Assembly: GCF_009663395.1 (NCBI RefSeq)
Contig: NZ_QKNW01000002.1
Location: 1 to 64,000 of the forward strand
Length of the DNA stretch: 64,000 bases
Direction of reading: 5' to 3'
Origin: Halosegnis longus
Lineage (GTDB): Archaea > Halobacteriota > Halobacteria > Halobacteriales > Haloarculaceae
Position 1 is the stretch's first letter. The number at the start of each line of letters is the position of its first letter. The notes beneath the pieces were generated by a model. The model had not been told where the DNA came from. It saw only the letters and a list, made by a program, of their open reading frames with translations, and did not search any database. The position numbers and the translations under genes are program-made. Below, piece after piece: positions 9,988-18,477 of the stretch.

Positions 9988-12094
9988 ATTTCGAGAGACT
10001 GGCGTCGTGGAGTGGCATACCACCGCGACTGGTGTCCGCACAGTGGCCGCTCCGGAATATACCCCAACGATGTACGTCGGGGGCGACGAAACAGCTCTCA
10101 CAGAGCTGTCGGCCCGCTTGACCGATGATCCCAAAGTCGTCACGCTGGCTGTCGAAGACCACTACACGTCACTTGGGGCCAGTGACCGCGAGGCAGTCTT
10201 GCGGATCGATGCGGCTCGCGAGCGAGATATTCGACAAGTTGCGACTGAGATCCGGCATCACCACGAGCCGACAGCGTTCCAGCCAGCGACGTTTCGGCTC
10301 TACAACGTGGATTTCTCGCCACAGTTTCGCTACTGTCTGGAAACAGCGACTGCACCAGTACCGACACGCGACCTTCGAACCCTGCGACTCGAGCTCTCCG
10401 AGCCGGCGCGGGCAGCCGATCGTGTCGAGGACCTTGCTATCGATGGCGAGCAGGTGGCTGGCGATGCAGCTACAACACTTCGGGTGCTCGACGAGCGGCT
10501 TCGGACGACCGATCCAGATGTGCTATGTTGCTCTACGGCCGCACTTGTCCCCCTCCTCGAGACGGCCGCACACGAGCATGGCCTCGATGACTTTGCACTC
10601 GGGCGCCGAGAGGGCTATGAGCAACTCGCTGGAGCAAGCACCTACGAGAGCTACGGGCAAGTAGGCCACTCGCCCGCTCGCTATGCCGTCCCCGGGCGGG
10701 CGATCATTGATCGGGCAAATAGTTTCATGTTCGACAAGGGCGGGCTCGCCGGCATTCTCGATCTTGTTGAGCGATCATGGAAACCGATTCAGGAGACGGC
10801 ATGGGGCTCAATTGGGACGATCTTGACAGCGATTCAGTTACGCGAAGCAACAAGCCGGGATGTGCTGGCACCGTGGAACAAATGGGAGCCAGAGCGATTC
10901 AAATCAGTCGATCAGTTACACGATGGCGATCGTGGTGGGTTCATTTTCGCGCCCGATGTAGGACTCCATGAGAATGTCACCGAGGTCGATTTTGGCTCGC
11001 TGTATCCGAACATCATGTGCAAGTGGAATATCTCACCGGAGACCATCGACTGTGAGTGCCATGACCGGGCGGGTGTGCCAGGCCTCGAGTATTCACTGTG
11101 TGACAGTCGTGGCTTCATTCCGGACGTCTTGCGCCCACTTATCGATGATCGCGCGGCGTACAAAGAGCGGCTTGCAGAAACGAGCGACCCTGATGAGCGT
11201 GAACACCTCCAGCAACGAGCGGATGCACTCAAATGGATCTTAGTCTCCTGTTTTGGGTATCAGGGATATCGTAATGCGAAGTTTGGCCGCATCGAGTGTC
11301 ATGAGGCGATCAATGCAGTGGCGCGTGAACTCATGCTCAATGCGAAAGCCCGCCTCGAGGAGGGTGGTTGGCGCGTGGTACATGGAATTGTGGACTCGCT
11401 GTGGGTGACACCGAGGGCGCCCGATCCCGAGCCGATTGGAACCCTCTGTAGCGAGATCTCCACAGCGTGTGGAATCCCGCTTGAGCACGAACACGAGTTT
11501 GAGTGGGTTGCCTTCGTTCCAAAGCGTGATTCGGAAGCTGGCGCACTAACGAAATATTTCGGCGCAGTGCGCGATCCAAGCCCCGAAGCTGATGCGTACA
11601 AGATTCGTGGGATCGAAACCCGGCAGCGATCAACGCCGGCGTTCATTGCGACTGTGCAAGAGGAGCTGATTGCTCGCTATGCTGATACGCGCCAGCCGGA
11701 GGCTGTTGTCGCTGCGCTGCAGACGCATCTGGCTGCGTTGCAGACTGGTGACGTTGCACCTAATGAGCTGGTAGAGACTGCACGCACATCACAACCACTC
11801 GAGGCGTACACGCAGGCAACGCTCACGGTCGCAGCGCTGGAGCGTCTGCGCGAGCAGGGACTGTCACGGGCGCCTGGCCAGGATGTCGAGTATATCGTTG
11901 TTGCCGATGATGCAACGGGCGCCGCACGCGTTCGGCTCCCGCACGAGTCCCCCAGTACGTACGATATCGACTACTACAGCCAGTCGCTGATTCGAGCAGG
12001 CGTGAGTGTGTTGGCGCCATTTGGCTACGATGAGCGAATGCTCCGCCAGGCACTGCGTGAGACGACCGACCAGACACTCGCTGCCTATCAGTGA
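9965..12094 (+). CDS. PolB2-type family B DNA polymerase with altered motifs
   Basis: About 709 residues, shorter than replicative PolB. Polymerase motif A is intact (VDFGSLYPNIM, Asp near residue 342). Motif B reads LKWILVSCFGYQG: lysine and Phe-Gly-Tyr are kept, but the usual asparagine is missing. Motif C reads VHGIVDSLWV rather than YGDTDS, so the first Asp is Ile while the second (near residue 477) remains. In the exonuclease half, the ExoI Asp-Ile-Glu and the ExoII/III patterns are not recognisable, although YNVDFSPQFRYCLE and SSIGT-like WGSIGT remain. This combination fits archaeal PolB2, linked in Sulfolobales to error-prone damage tolerance. The ATG is one of two adjacent ones overlapping the previous gene; a weak start 27 bases upstream is less likely. 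Confidence 0.88.
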   Translation: MMSLLTVEFRETGVVEWHTTATGVRTVAAPEYTPTMYVGGDETALTELSARLTDDPKVVTLAVEDHYTSLGASDREAVLRIDAARERDIRQVATEIRHHHEPTAFQPATFRLYNVDFSPQFRYCLETATAPVPTRDLRTLRLELSEPARAADRVEDLAIDGEQVAGDAATTLRVLDERLRTTDPDVLCCSTAALVPLLETAAHEHGLDDFALGRREGYEQLAGASTYESYGQVGHSPARYAVPGRAIIDRANSFMFDKGGLAGILDLVERSWKPIQETAWGSIGTILTAIQLREATSRDVLAPWNKWEPERFKSVDQLHDGDRGGFIFAPDVGLHENVTEVDFGSLYPNIMCKWNISPETIDCECHDRAGVPGLEYSLCDSRGFIPDVLRPLIDDRAAYKERLAETSDPDEREHLQQRADALKWILVSCFGYQGYRNAKFGRIECHEAINAVARELMLNAKARLEEGGWRVVHGIVDSLWVTPRAPDPEPIGTLCSEISTACGIPLEHEHEFEWVAFVPKRDSEAGALTKYFGAVRDPSPEADAYKIRGIETRQRSTPAFIATVQEELIARYADTRQPEAVVAALQTHLAALQTGDVAPNELVETARTSQPLEAYTQATLTVAALERLREQGLSRAPGQDVEYIVVADDATGAARVRLPHESPSTYDIDYYSQSLIRAGVSVLAPFGYDERMLRQALRETTDQTLAAYQ

Positions 12095-12129
12095 ATCCAG
12101 ATTGCCCCGGTGAGAGACGTGATGAGCTA

Positions 12130-12145
12130 CCCGGAAACCCGGAAG
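12130..12145 (+). promoter_or_regulatory. Shared 16-base promoter element, copy 2
   Basis: CCCGGAAACCCGGAAG, an imperfect direct repeat of CCCGGAA. It ends 49 bases before the ATG of the Orc1/Cdc6 gene and is followed by a CTTATGATGG TATA-like stretch about 30 bases before the start. This copy would allow the Orc1/Cdc6 protein, or another regulator, to control its own transcription. Confidence 0.78.
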
Positions 12146-12194
12146 TGACCCCCTTCCGCTTATGATGGCTGGCGCAGGTAGCATGGAGTAGAGC

Positions 12195-13193
12195 ATGTTG
12201 CACAACGCCCGCGTTCTGGACGCTGACTGGGTCCCGAACGACGTGATCCACCGGAACGCGGAGAAGAATCGCCTGCGCAATGCGCTCCAGCCGGTGTTGG
12301 ATGGCGCCCAGCCACAGGATGTGTTGGTTGAGGGGCCATCGGGTGCAGGCAAGACCTGCTTGGCGCGGTATACAACGGCAAAGCTCGAAGAACAAGCCCT
12401 GAACGTGCAAACCCAGTATATCGACTGTTGGAACCACTCCAACCGCTATCGTGTACTGCTCGATCTGCTCGAAGGGATCGGCCCGACGCATGATATTCAC
12501 CGCAATACGCCACAGGACGAGATGCTGAGTCGGCTTGAGCGGATCGATGACCCGTACGTCGTCATTCTCGATGAAGCCGATCAGCTTGCCGACAAAGATC
12601 TGCTCCGGGAGCTATGGTCGATTCCACAGTTGACGGTGATTCTGATTGCTAACCGCGAAGAGGACGTCCTGAATGCACTCGACGAGCGAGTTCGCTCTCG
12701 GTTGCGGAGTGCCATGCGCGTCCGCTTCGATCAGTACCATCATGATGAACTCGTGGCGATTCTGCAGGCGCGCGCTGAGGCAGCCCTCACGCCAGAGGCG
12801 ATCGATGGGCCGCAATTGGATCAGTTAGCCGATGCTGCAGCCGGCAATGCACGGGATGCGATTACATTTCTCCGACAGGCGGCCCAAGAGGCAGAGTGGG
12901 ACGGCCGTGAAACGATCACGAGTGAACATATCCGCACCGCGATTCCGGCAGCACGCGACAATCTGCGTCAGCGCAGTCTCGACAAGCTGAGCGAGGATCA
13001 GCGATTGATCTACGATGTGTTGTTAGAGCATGGGTCACTCATGCCCAAGGAGATTCATGAGCGGTATACCACGCGGGTTGATGATCCAAAGACGAAGCGA
13101 ACAGTACGGAAGTATCTCCGTAAGCTGGAGCACTACAACCTAATCGAGAGCGAGGGCGAAGGGCCCAGTCGTCGCTATACGCCAGCGACGTAA
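12195..13193 (+). CDS. Orc1/Cdc6-family AAA+ ATPase (first copy)
   Basis: 332 residues, shorter than chromosomal archaeal Orc1 proteins (about 400). Walker A is GPSGAGKT at residues 47-54 and Walker B ILDEAD at about 124-129. A sensor-2/lid segment (GNARDAITFLRQAAQEAE) and a C-terminal winged helix (HGSLMPKEIHERYTTR) follow. Family members bind origin recognition boxes and recruit MCM, but some paralogues (Orc1-2 of Sulfolobus) act as transcription factors in the DNA damage response. It lies directly downstream of the PolB2 operon and shares an upstream element with it and with the next gene, which makes a regulatory role worth considering. No long origin-like repeat tract is adjacent. Confidence 0.9.
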   Translation: MLHNARVLDADWVPNDVIHRNAEKNRLRNALQPVLDGAQPQDVLVEGPSGAGKTCLARYTTAKLEEQALNVQTQYIDCWNHSNRYRVLLDLLEGIGPTHDIHRNTPQDEMLSRLERIDDPYVVILDEADQLADKDLLRELWSIPQLTVILIANREEDVLNALDERVRSRLRSAMRVRFDQYHHDELVAILQARAEAALTPEAIDGPQLDQLADAAAGNARDAITFLRQAAQEAEWDGRETITSEHIRTAIPAARDNLRQRSLDKLSEDQRLIYDVLLEHGSLMPKEIHERYTTRVDDPKTKRTVRKYLRKLEHYNLIESEGEGPSRRYTPAT

Positions 13194-13248
13194 ATTACTC
13201 CGAACTCAACCCCCGAGACACTCGCCGTATTCACCTGTAAAATTGGTA

Positions 13249-13264
13249 CCCGGAAACCCGGAAG
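13249..13264 (+). promoter_or_regulatory. Shared 16-base promoter element, copy 3
   Basis: CCCGGAAACCCGGAAG, identical to the copy before the Orc1/Cdc6 gene. It ends 43 bases before the ATG of the small wHTH gene, with a CCTTACGCC/CTATTG TATA-like zone between. The spacing equals that before the ImuA-like gene. Confidence 0.78.
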
Positions 13265-13307
13265 CCGCCACCTTACGCCTATTGACAGACACTGGCTGGG
13301 TAGTAGT

Positions 13308-13604
13308 ATGGCAGCAACCAACAGCGTCGGAGACCACATCCAACGGCTCGCACTGCAGCGGATCCTTGACCACCTGCGCGCGGAGCACGAGCGTGGTCGG
13401 AGCTTCTACACACTCACTGAGATTGCCGAAGCGACTGGGCTTGATCCCACGACTGCCGCACAGGCGATGGAAGAACTGGAGGACGGTGGCCCATACACCG
13501 TCGAGGCAGTGGACGCAGAGTACAGCGAGATTCAGTGGCACGTATGGGGGTCTCCCTACGAGCTTGATGGCTGGGACTCTGACGTGTGGAATATTGAGGA
13601 GTGA
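13308..13604 (+). CDS. Small winged-helix protein of the first Orc module
   Basis: 98 residues with a helix-turn-helix-like segment (YTLTEIAEATGLDPTTAAQAMEEL) followed by a wing-like strand and an acidic, Trp-rich tail (GWDSDVWNIEE). No named family is evident. It follows the Orc1/Cdc6 gene by about 115 bases but has its own copy of the shared promoter element, so it is probably transcribed separately under the same control. A second gene of the same length, also wHTH-like and also sharing a private element with an Orc1/Cdc6 gene, occurs at 50.7 kb. The role could be corepressor, DNA-binding partner or replication-copy control; this is inference. Confidence 0.75.
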   Translation: MAATNSVGDHIQRLALQRILDHLRAEHERGRSFYTLTEIAEATGLDPTTAAQAMEELEDGGPYTVEAVDAEYSEIQWHVWGSPYELDGWDSDVWNIEE

Positions 13605-13828
13605 AGCACAGCTAAAGACATACCTTCCGAGAACACCTGGTCTAACACATAGTCACACCTCGGTTCTGAGGCCGCCATGGACGAGGCAAGTTGTGGCGGG
13701 GCTTCAAACCGGGTGTCCTAACTGATGAGTTACAAGTGCTCGATGGGTGGCAATCGAACAGCCACGATCACCCCTGATGTACCGACTTTGCCCCGAAGGT
13801 TCTTGGTAGACGACTAGTACTGACACGC

Positions 13829-14692
13829 ATGGTATCAGTCGAGAAGTGGAATGGGACCGGGAACGATTTCGTGATTGTTCCAGGGACCGCGCCTATCGAA
13901 GATGAGGCTCACTTCACGAAACATGTTTGCGACCGCGAGACCGGGCTTGACGACGTACATAGTAGAAAGCGTGGTGCAGACGGTGTGCTGTTTCTTACAC
14001 TCCATGATGGCACTCCACCACGGGTTGAGATGCACCACGTCCAACCCGATGGCTCAACACCAGCGATGTGCGGCAACGGGGTTCGATGTGCAGCACAGTG
14101 GGCGCTGAATCGGACCGAGGCCGAATCCGTCATTGTTGAACCACCAGCTGGCCCACATCCGGCGACGCCAACAGCAGATGGCATCGAGATTGAGATGCAG
14201 CAACCACGATTTGCGCCGGCGGCTGTTCCGCTCAATCGACCCACGCCGCTTGTTGCAGAATCCCTCGGCGGATTCGACATTACAGCCGTCTCGACTGGGG
14301 TCCCGCATGCCGTTGCGTTTGTAGACGATATTGCTGACTACGACCTCTCAGAAGTTGCGCCACCGATTCGGCATCACGATATCTTTCCAGAGGGTGCGAA
14401 CGTAACGCTCGCCGAATGGGTCGGTGAGACAGAGCTCATTCAACGAACGTACGAACGTGGTGTTGAAGCCGAGACAGACGCCTGTGGAACGGGAGCCGTT
14501 GCGATTGGCGCAGCCGCGGTCCGGACCCAGCGCGTCGCTCCCGGAACAACGCTTTCAATCCAGCCGCCAGGTGGGACGTTGGCTGTGACTGTCGACGAAG
14601 AGCAGGTCCTGATGGCCGGCCCCGTAGAACGCGAGTTTGAAACGACACTGGAAGCGACCCGTCGGAGTGTCACTCCCTCTCCGACCGACTGA
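13829..14692 (+). CDS. dapF: Diaminopimelate epimerase (DapF)
   Basis: 287 residues. DapF interconverts LL- and meso-diaminopimelate in lysine synthesis. Both catalytic cysteines are in place: MCGNGVRC near residue 76 and DACGTGAVAIG near residue 219, with TYERGVEAE just before the second. The N-terminal NGTGNDFVIV is close to the family's H-G-x-GNDF, with Asn for His. No other lysine genes are nearby. Its stop overlaps the start of the following CDC48-N-like gene (TGATG), so the two are co-translated. This may be the cell's lysine enzyme in an unusual setting, or a paralogue acting on another substrate; the sequence alone does not decide. The upstream 224 bases hold no recognisable gene. Confidence 0.88.
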   Translation: MVSVEKWNGTGNDFVIVPGTAPIEDEAHFTKHVCDRETGLDDVHSRKRGADGVLFLTLHDGTPPRVEMHHVQPDGSTPAMCGNGVRCAAQWALNRTEAESVIVEPPAGPHPATPTADGIEIEMQQPRFAPAAVPLNRPTPLVAESLGGFDITAVSTGVPHAVAFVDDIADYDLSEVAPPIRHHDIFPEGANVTLAEWVGETELIQRTYERGVEAETDACGTGAVAIGAAAVRTQRVAPGTTLSIQPPGGTLAVTVDEEQVLMAGPVEREFETTLEATRRSVTPSPTD

Positions 14693-15915
14693 TGGCGGAA
14701 CAAATTGCGACTGAGCCAACAGTCAGCACAGACACCGTTGCCGTCCAGGTGTTGCCCAGAAAAGCATTTGCTGCCAGTGACTTTCGCGACCCGCTAGACC
14801 AGTTCAAAGATGTCGTTATTCTCTCCGACTCGACATTCGCTGAGCTGTTCGATGATGCTCGTCCGACGGGCTATGTAGAACTCTCGACAGGGACCACCTC
14901 CACTGTGGCCCCGGCGTTGCGATTTGCTGATGGGTACGATGGCACAGTGAACGGTCGCCCGAAGGCGTATCTCAGAAACAACATCCAACAAGAGCTCGCT
15001 GTCGATCGCGCAGATCCGGTTCTTGATGTTCGAGCCATCGACGAACCAGATAGCGGTCCCTTGGAGGTCGTCCGCCTTTCAACGCAGATTGAGAGTACCG
15101 AGCCAGAGACGTGTCGGCTCCACCCAGAGCAATTGGCCGCGATGAATCTGGCAGACGGCGATGATATCGAGCTGTACAACCCACAGACAGGGTGGCGACT
15201 GAACAAAACCGCGCGAGCAGAGTCACGGCTTGATCCAGACCAAATTTCACTGAGTACTCGGGGACGGAAGTTACTCCAAGCTGAATTCGACGAGCGAGCC
15301 GGCGATGACGTCACAACGGTTCTGCATGCCAGGCCGCCAGTCGCCTGTCATGAACCAGAAGACCAGTTCTTGCCGACCGTACGAGCCGCTCTCCGGCGGC
15401 TTGTCGATCGCTCGGTCGGCTACCAGGAGACACAGCTGAAGATCAATATCGGACTCAATGCTGATGAAGGCCAAGGCCGTGGACGGGTCAACGAAGATAC
15501 GATGGATATCCTGGCTGTTGAGGATGGTGACCGGGTCGAGATCTCCGCCAAAGATACTCGCACCGTGACGCGAATTCGAGCGATTGACCCAGAGAGCCAC
15601 CTCATCAAAACTGACGAGGATATCCATGCATCTGATGTCCGGGACCGAACGATTCTCTTGCCATCGACCGTGCGAGAGGAGATTGACGCTGTCAGCGGAG
15701 ATACCGTCACCGTCCGTAGGGAAACCCGAAATATCGCAATTCGACAGATTACACCTTCGTTATTCGGCTTTCTGGGCGTGTTTGTTGGCGGAATTCAGAC
15801 GGTCGATCTCGCGGTGCCGCCAGCCTGGCAGTTGGAGGGCATTATTCTCACGATCATGCTCTCATTTGCCGCAATTTGGCTGACCCTCTGGCCGGAGCGG
15901 GAACGCTGTCGGTGA
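14692..15915 (+). CDS. Membrane-anchored CDC48-N-like double-psi barrel protein
   Basis: 407 residues. The middle contains a segment like the N-domain of CDC48/VCP: LKINIGLNADEGQGRG, then NEDTMDILAVEDGDRVEI around residues 248-290. An earlier region (EQLAAMNLADGDDIELY, about residues 145-160) has the same double-psi-barrel rhythm, so two related barrels are likely. CDC48 AAA+ domains are absent. The C-terminal 60 residues form two hydrophobic segments (FLGVFVGGIQTV and IILTIMLSFAAIWLTLW), so the barrels are probably anchored on the cytoplasmic face of the membrane. The gene starts within the stop codon of dapF. A substrate-adaptor role is possible but unproven, and I know no characterised homologue. 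Confidence 0.75.
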   Translation: MAEQIATEPTVSTDTVAVQVLPRKAFAASDFRDPLDQFKDVVILSDSTFAELFDDARPTGYVELSTGTTSTVAPALRFADGYDGTVNGRPKAYLRNNIQQELAVDRADPVLDVRAIDEPDSGPLEVVRLSTQIESTEPETCRLHPEQLAAMNLADGDDIELYNPQTGWRLNKTARAESRLDPDQISLSTRGRKLLQAEFDERAGDDVTTVLHARPPVACHEPEDQFLPTVRAALRRLVDRSVGYQETQLKINIGLNADEGQGRGRVNEDTMDILAVEDGDRVEISAKDTRTVTRIRAIDPESHLIKTDEDIHASDVRDRTILLPSTVREEIDAVSGDTVTVRRETRNIAIRQITPSLFGFLGVFVGGIQTVDLAVPPAWQLEGIILTIMLSFAAIWLTLWPERERCR

Positions 15916-15921
15916 CGAGTG

Positions 15922-16455
15922 TTATGGTGCGGTTTCGCGGGCGAAATACACTGTATCGGTATCCGCGCCGCGATCATTTGGAATTCGATGCACGAGATCG
16001 AATCCGAACTGCTCTAAGATTGCAATGTGCGCTTCGTTGTCGTCCCAGGTTTTTGTCGTCACATAGGGTTGGACCCACTCTGTCGGGAGATCAGTGAACA
16101 GGTACTCATACAGTGTTGAGGCGATGCCTTGCCCCCGGGAATCGGGCTCTACAGCAACGATTTCCACGTGGTTTGACGGAGTATACCCGTCCAAGAATTT
16201 CGACTCAGAGATCTGCTTGAATGATAAGAACCCAACTACCCGGTCATCCTCAACTGCGTAAATGAGCGGACGGGCCAGACATCGGTTGACGTACCCGTCA
16301 ACATCTGTGTGTCCGCCTTCGGCTGCCGACCGATCCATGTCACTTCGAGAGCCGCCCGTCAGCGGGGGGACGAACTCATCATCAACGGTCTGAATGAGCC
16401 GGCGGATATCTGCTGTATGCGTCTCCAGCTGCCCGTCGCTAAATTTTACATTCAT
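15922..16455 (-). CDS. GNAT-family N-acetyltransferase
   Basis: 177 residues with the GNAT fold: a central strand LIYAVEDDRVVGFLSF and the acetyl-CoA-binding motif VEPDSRGQGIASTLYEYL, where R-G-Q-G-I-A is the classical pyrophosphate loop. The C-terminal N-E-A-H-I-A-I-L-E-QFGF is the usual motif B. The acceptor cannot be predicted. It converges on the CDC48-N-like gene with only six bases between the stops. A TATA-like stretch is not obvious upstream. The adjoining 245 bases (16456-16700) hold nothing I recognise. Confidence 0.88.
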   Translation of the reverse strand: MNVKFSDGQLETHTADIRRLIQTVDDEFVPPLTGGSRSDMDRSAAEGGHTDVDGYVNRCLARPLIYAVEDDRVVGFLSFKQISESKFLDGYTPSNHVEIVAVEPDSRGQGIASTLYEYLFTDLPTEWVQPYVTTKTWDDNEAHIAILEQFGFDLVHRIPNDRGADTDTVYFARETAP

Positions 16456-16700
16456 ATCTCATCTGACCCGCATTCCCTGGGGTCGTACACGCCGTTCGCC
16501 CAGCGATTAGCGAATTACCGGCTGATAGTCGCTTAACAATTGTCACTTGGCCTCGGTGGCATCATCGTCGTTCGGGTGTTCTCTGGAACAACGCTCTCCG
16601 CTGAGGTAGCGGTGTTCACCGCACCGAGCACGTCCGCGAAGTCTCGCGGTAACTATCGTCCGGGGGACAGAAGCTTTCTCTGTCTCGCTCTGCAATCTGT

Positions 16701-17222
16701 TTGACAGTGGTTGACGCTATCAGAACGTACGCTGACTACGATACCTTCGCTCGCAGGTGGCACTCAGAGACACTCAGAGACCACGGTGTGGCCCTGGAGA
16801 CGGCACGAGAGCGGAGTCTCATCAGCGAGCAAGATACGCATCGACTGTGGCAGTTGTTGGGTCTCCTGGACGAAGCTGACGTGTTCATCCAGCTCCCGGA
16901 GTGGCTCGTTGACGAGAAAACCGACGACGTGCGGGAACGCCTGGCCACCGCGTTTGTCGGACGTATCTCCCGTGAAACCGAGGAGGCAGTTCTCTTCAAG
17001 AACTCGTCGCCGGGTCGTCGTCTCATGCAGATCGCACACAAGATACACTCGCTCGAACACGGCATCGAGAATACTGCAGTCGATAGCGACCGTCGAGAGC
17101 GGTTGAATGATATGCTACAGGAAGAGCATCGGCGATTCGAGAAGCGAGACGATGCCCCGTATCTCTCTGACGAGTGGCTTCCGAAGTCTCAGCTTATCAG
17201 TATCGTCCAACGGAGAGAGTAG
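16701..17222 (+). CDS. Hypothetical helical protein with non-ATG start
   Basis: About 173 residues, predominantly helical and charged. It contains HKIHSLEHGIENTAVDSDRRERL and ends in a Lys/Arg-rich tail. No family is recognised. The first ATG in frame lies more than 100 codons in, so translation must begin at TTG (used here) or at GTG six bases downstream, just after TGCAATCTGTT. The non-ATG start leaves open that this is a fragment or decayed gene. It is isolated: about 245 bases of apparently empty DNA lie before it and about 180 after. Confidence 0.5.
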   Translation: MTVVDAIRTYADYDTFARRWHSETLRDHGVALETARERSLISEQDTHRLWQLLGLLDEADVFIQLPEWLVDEKTDDVRERLATAFVGRISRETEEAVLFKNSSPGRRLMQIAHKIHSLEHGIENTAVDSDRRERLNDMLQEEHRRFEKRDDAPYLSDEWLPKSQLISIVQRRE

Positions 17223-17400
17223 TCGGTACCACGGCCTGTTCACCAAGCCAGTGTGGCGAATCTCGTCGTGAATCGTTCTATACGACGGATTCTCCCGACG
17301 TTGTGTATGTCATTCGAAATGCTTCTGAGTGTAAGATTACCGAGAATTTTTGACCGGTTTGTTACGGAGAACTCGTCGAGGAAAGCACTTGGAGTCGTTC

Positions 17401-17886
17401 CTACGGTGGGTTGCGACCTGCGTTGAGCGGGGCATACGAGTCCGTGTGGTAGGCGACCCGCCAGAGTTTGAGGACCGCACGGGTGATCAACTCTTTGGGA
17501 GATTGTGCGATACAGGACGCTTCGACCGCGTCTGGGTCGGAACTCGCATTCGGTGGTGGGTGGTAGTGTGCTAATCCGGAGACATGGATGTAGTCGCCTG
17601 CGTGTGGATGCTTTCCCCAACGCAGATTCTCCCCTTCGGTGTCCGTGTAGTGGAATTTGTAGTCATCTCGTGTTGTCCACTGGATGTCGATTCGGGCCTC
17701 ATCGGCTGCACACAGTCCGTCGTCAAGCACAACTTCGAGCACAGAGGGATGGAGATAGTCGTCGAGTGCAGCTGTTGCGAGCGGTTCCATCTCCTCAACG
17801 ATGTCACGAATCGTCAGGAGCGCCGGGCGATCCGTCGCTCCCCGGAGCGTATGGGTTTCTGCTTGGGCAAGAGACTCCCGCACCAT
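17401..17886 (-). CDS. Putative toxin-like partner of HTH protein
   Basis: 161 residues of a family I know only as hypothetical haloarchaeal proteins found beside small HTH genes. It has a compact beta-rich core (ARIDIQWTTRDDYKFHYTD, then HAGDYIHVSGLAHYHPPPN) and a C-terminal helix ending LKLWRVAYH. Its ATG follows the upstream stop directly (TGA-ATG), so it is translationally coupled to the HTH gene. That order, regulator first and small effector-like protein second, is typical of toxin-antitoxin modules; the biochemical activity is unknown. Confidence 0.65.
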   Translation of the reverse strand: MVRESLAQAETHTLRGATDRPALLTIRDIVEEMEPLATAALDDYLHPSVLEVVLDDGLCAADEARIDIQWTTRDDYKFHYTDTEGENLRWGKHPHAGDYIHVSGLAHYHPPPNASSDPDAVEASCIAQSPKELITRAVLKLWRVAYHTDSYAPLNAGRNPP

Positions 17887-18477
17887 TCAGGCAGAGACGC
17901 TATCGTCAGTCGACCGACGGTCACTATCAACGAACTGCTCAGCGTTGTCGATCGAGAGGGCAGCGTTCGCGAACGCGAGATTCCGTCGAAGGGTTTTCCA
18001 CTCACGAATCGTTGCTGGATCGATCTCCTCCTGTGGGGATTCGGTCTCGCTGAGGGCCTGGTTCGTCTGGTTGACCGTCAATTCCTCGGGAGAATCAACA
18101 CCGAATTCGGATCGATACTCGGTGAGCTGCTCGCGCATCTCCTGAATTCGAGTAACGAGTTCATCAGTTGAGACGTGCTCGAGGATGTCGGCAGCCTGTT
18201 CGACGACAAGTGATTCAGGGGAGCGCCGATAGAGTGTTCCACCCTGTTCGCCAGGTGTCGTCTCGACAAACCCCTCGTCTGCGAGTGTGTTCAGGTGCTT
18301 CCGAGCGGTCTTTGGTGCCGTCCGTGCATCGTCAGCGACGGCAGCAGCTGAGACGGGGCTGTACGTATGCGCAACGACGTGTCGAATGCGCTCATAGGGG
18401 GTTGTGTCTGCTTCCCAGTCCTCACCAACCGCGTCGTTAACGTCTGTGAACTCATCTGGTGGGGCTCGGTCGCTCAT
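17887..18477 (-). CDS. Winged-helix (DUF7342-like) regulator
   Basis: About 196 residues. The N-terminal third is a winged helix: YERIRHVVAHTYSPVSAAAV, then TAPKTARKHLNTLADEGFVE, where the second helix is the recognition helix. The remainder is helical with an acidic linker (LTEYRSEFGVDSPEEL). The pattern fits the haloarchaeal DUF7342-type HTH family. I chose the ATG of MSDRAPPDEF rather than one four codons earlier because the conserved region begins there. It is cotranscribed with the toxin-like gene that follows it without a gap and is probably its antitoxin or repressor. Confidence 0.75.
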   Translation of the reverse strand: MSDRAPPDEFTDVNDAVGEDWEADTTPYERIRHVVAHTYSPVSAAAVADDARTAPKTARKHLNTLADEGFVETTPGEQGGTLYRRSPESLVVEQAADILEHVSTDELVTRIQEMREQLTEYRSEFGVDSPEELTVNQTNQALSETESPQEEIDPATIREWKTLRRNLAFANAALSIDNAEQFVDSDRRSTDDSVSA

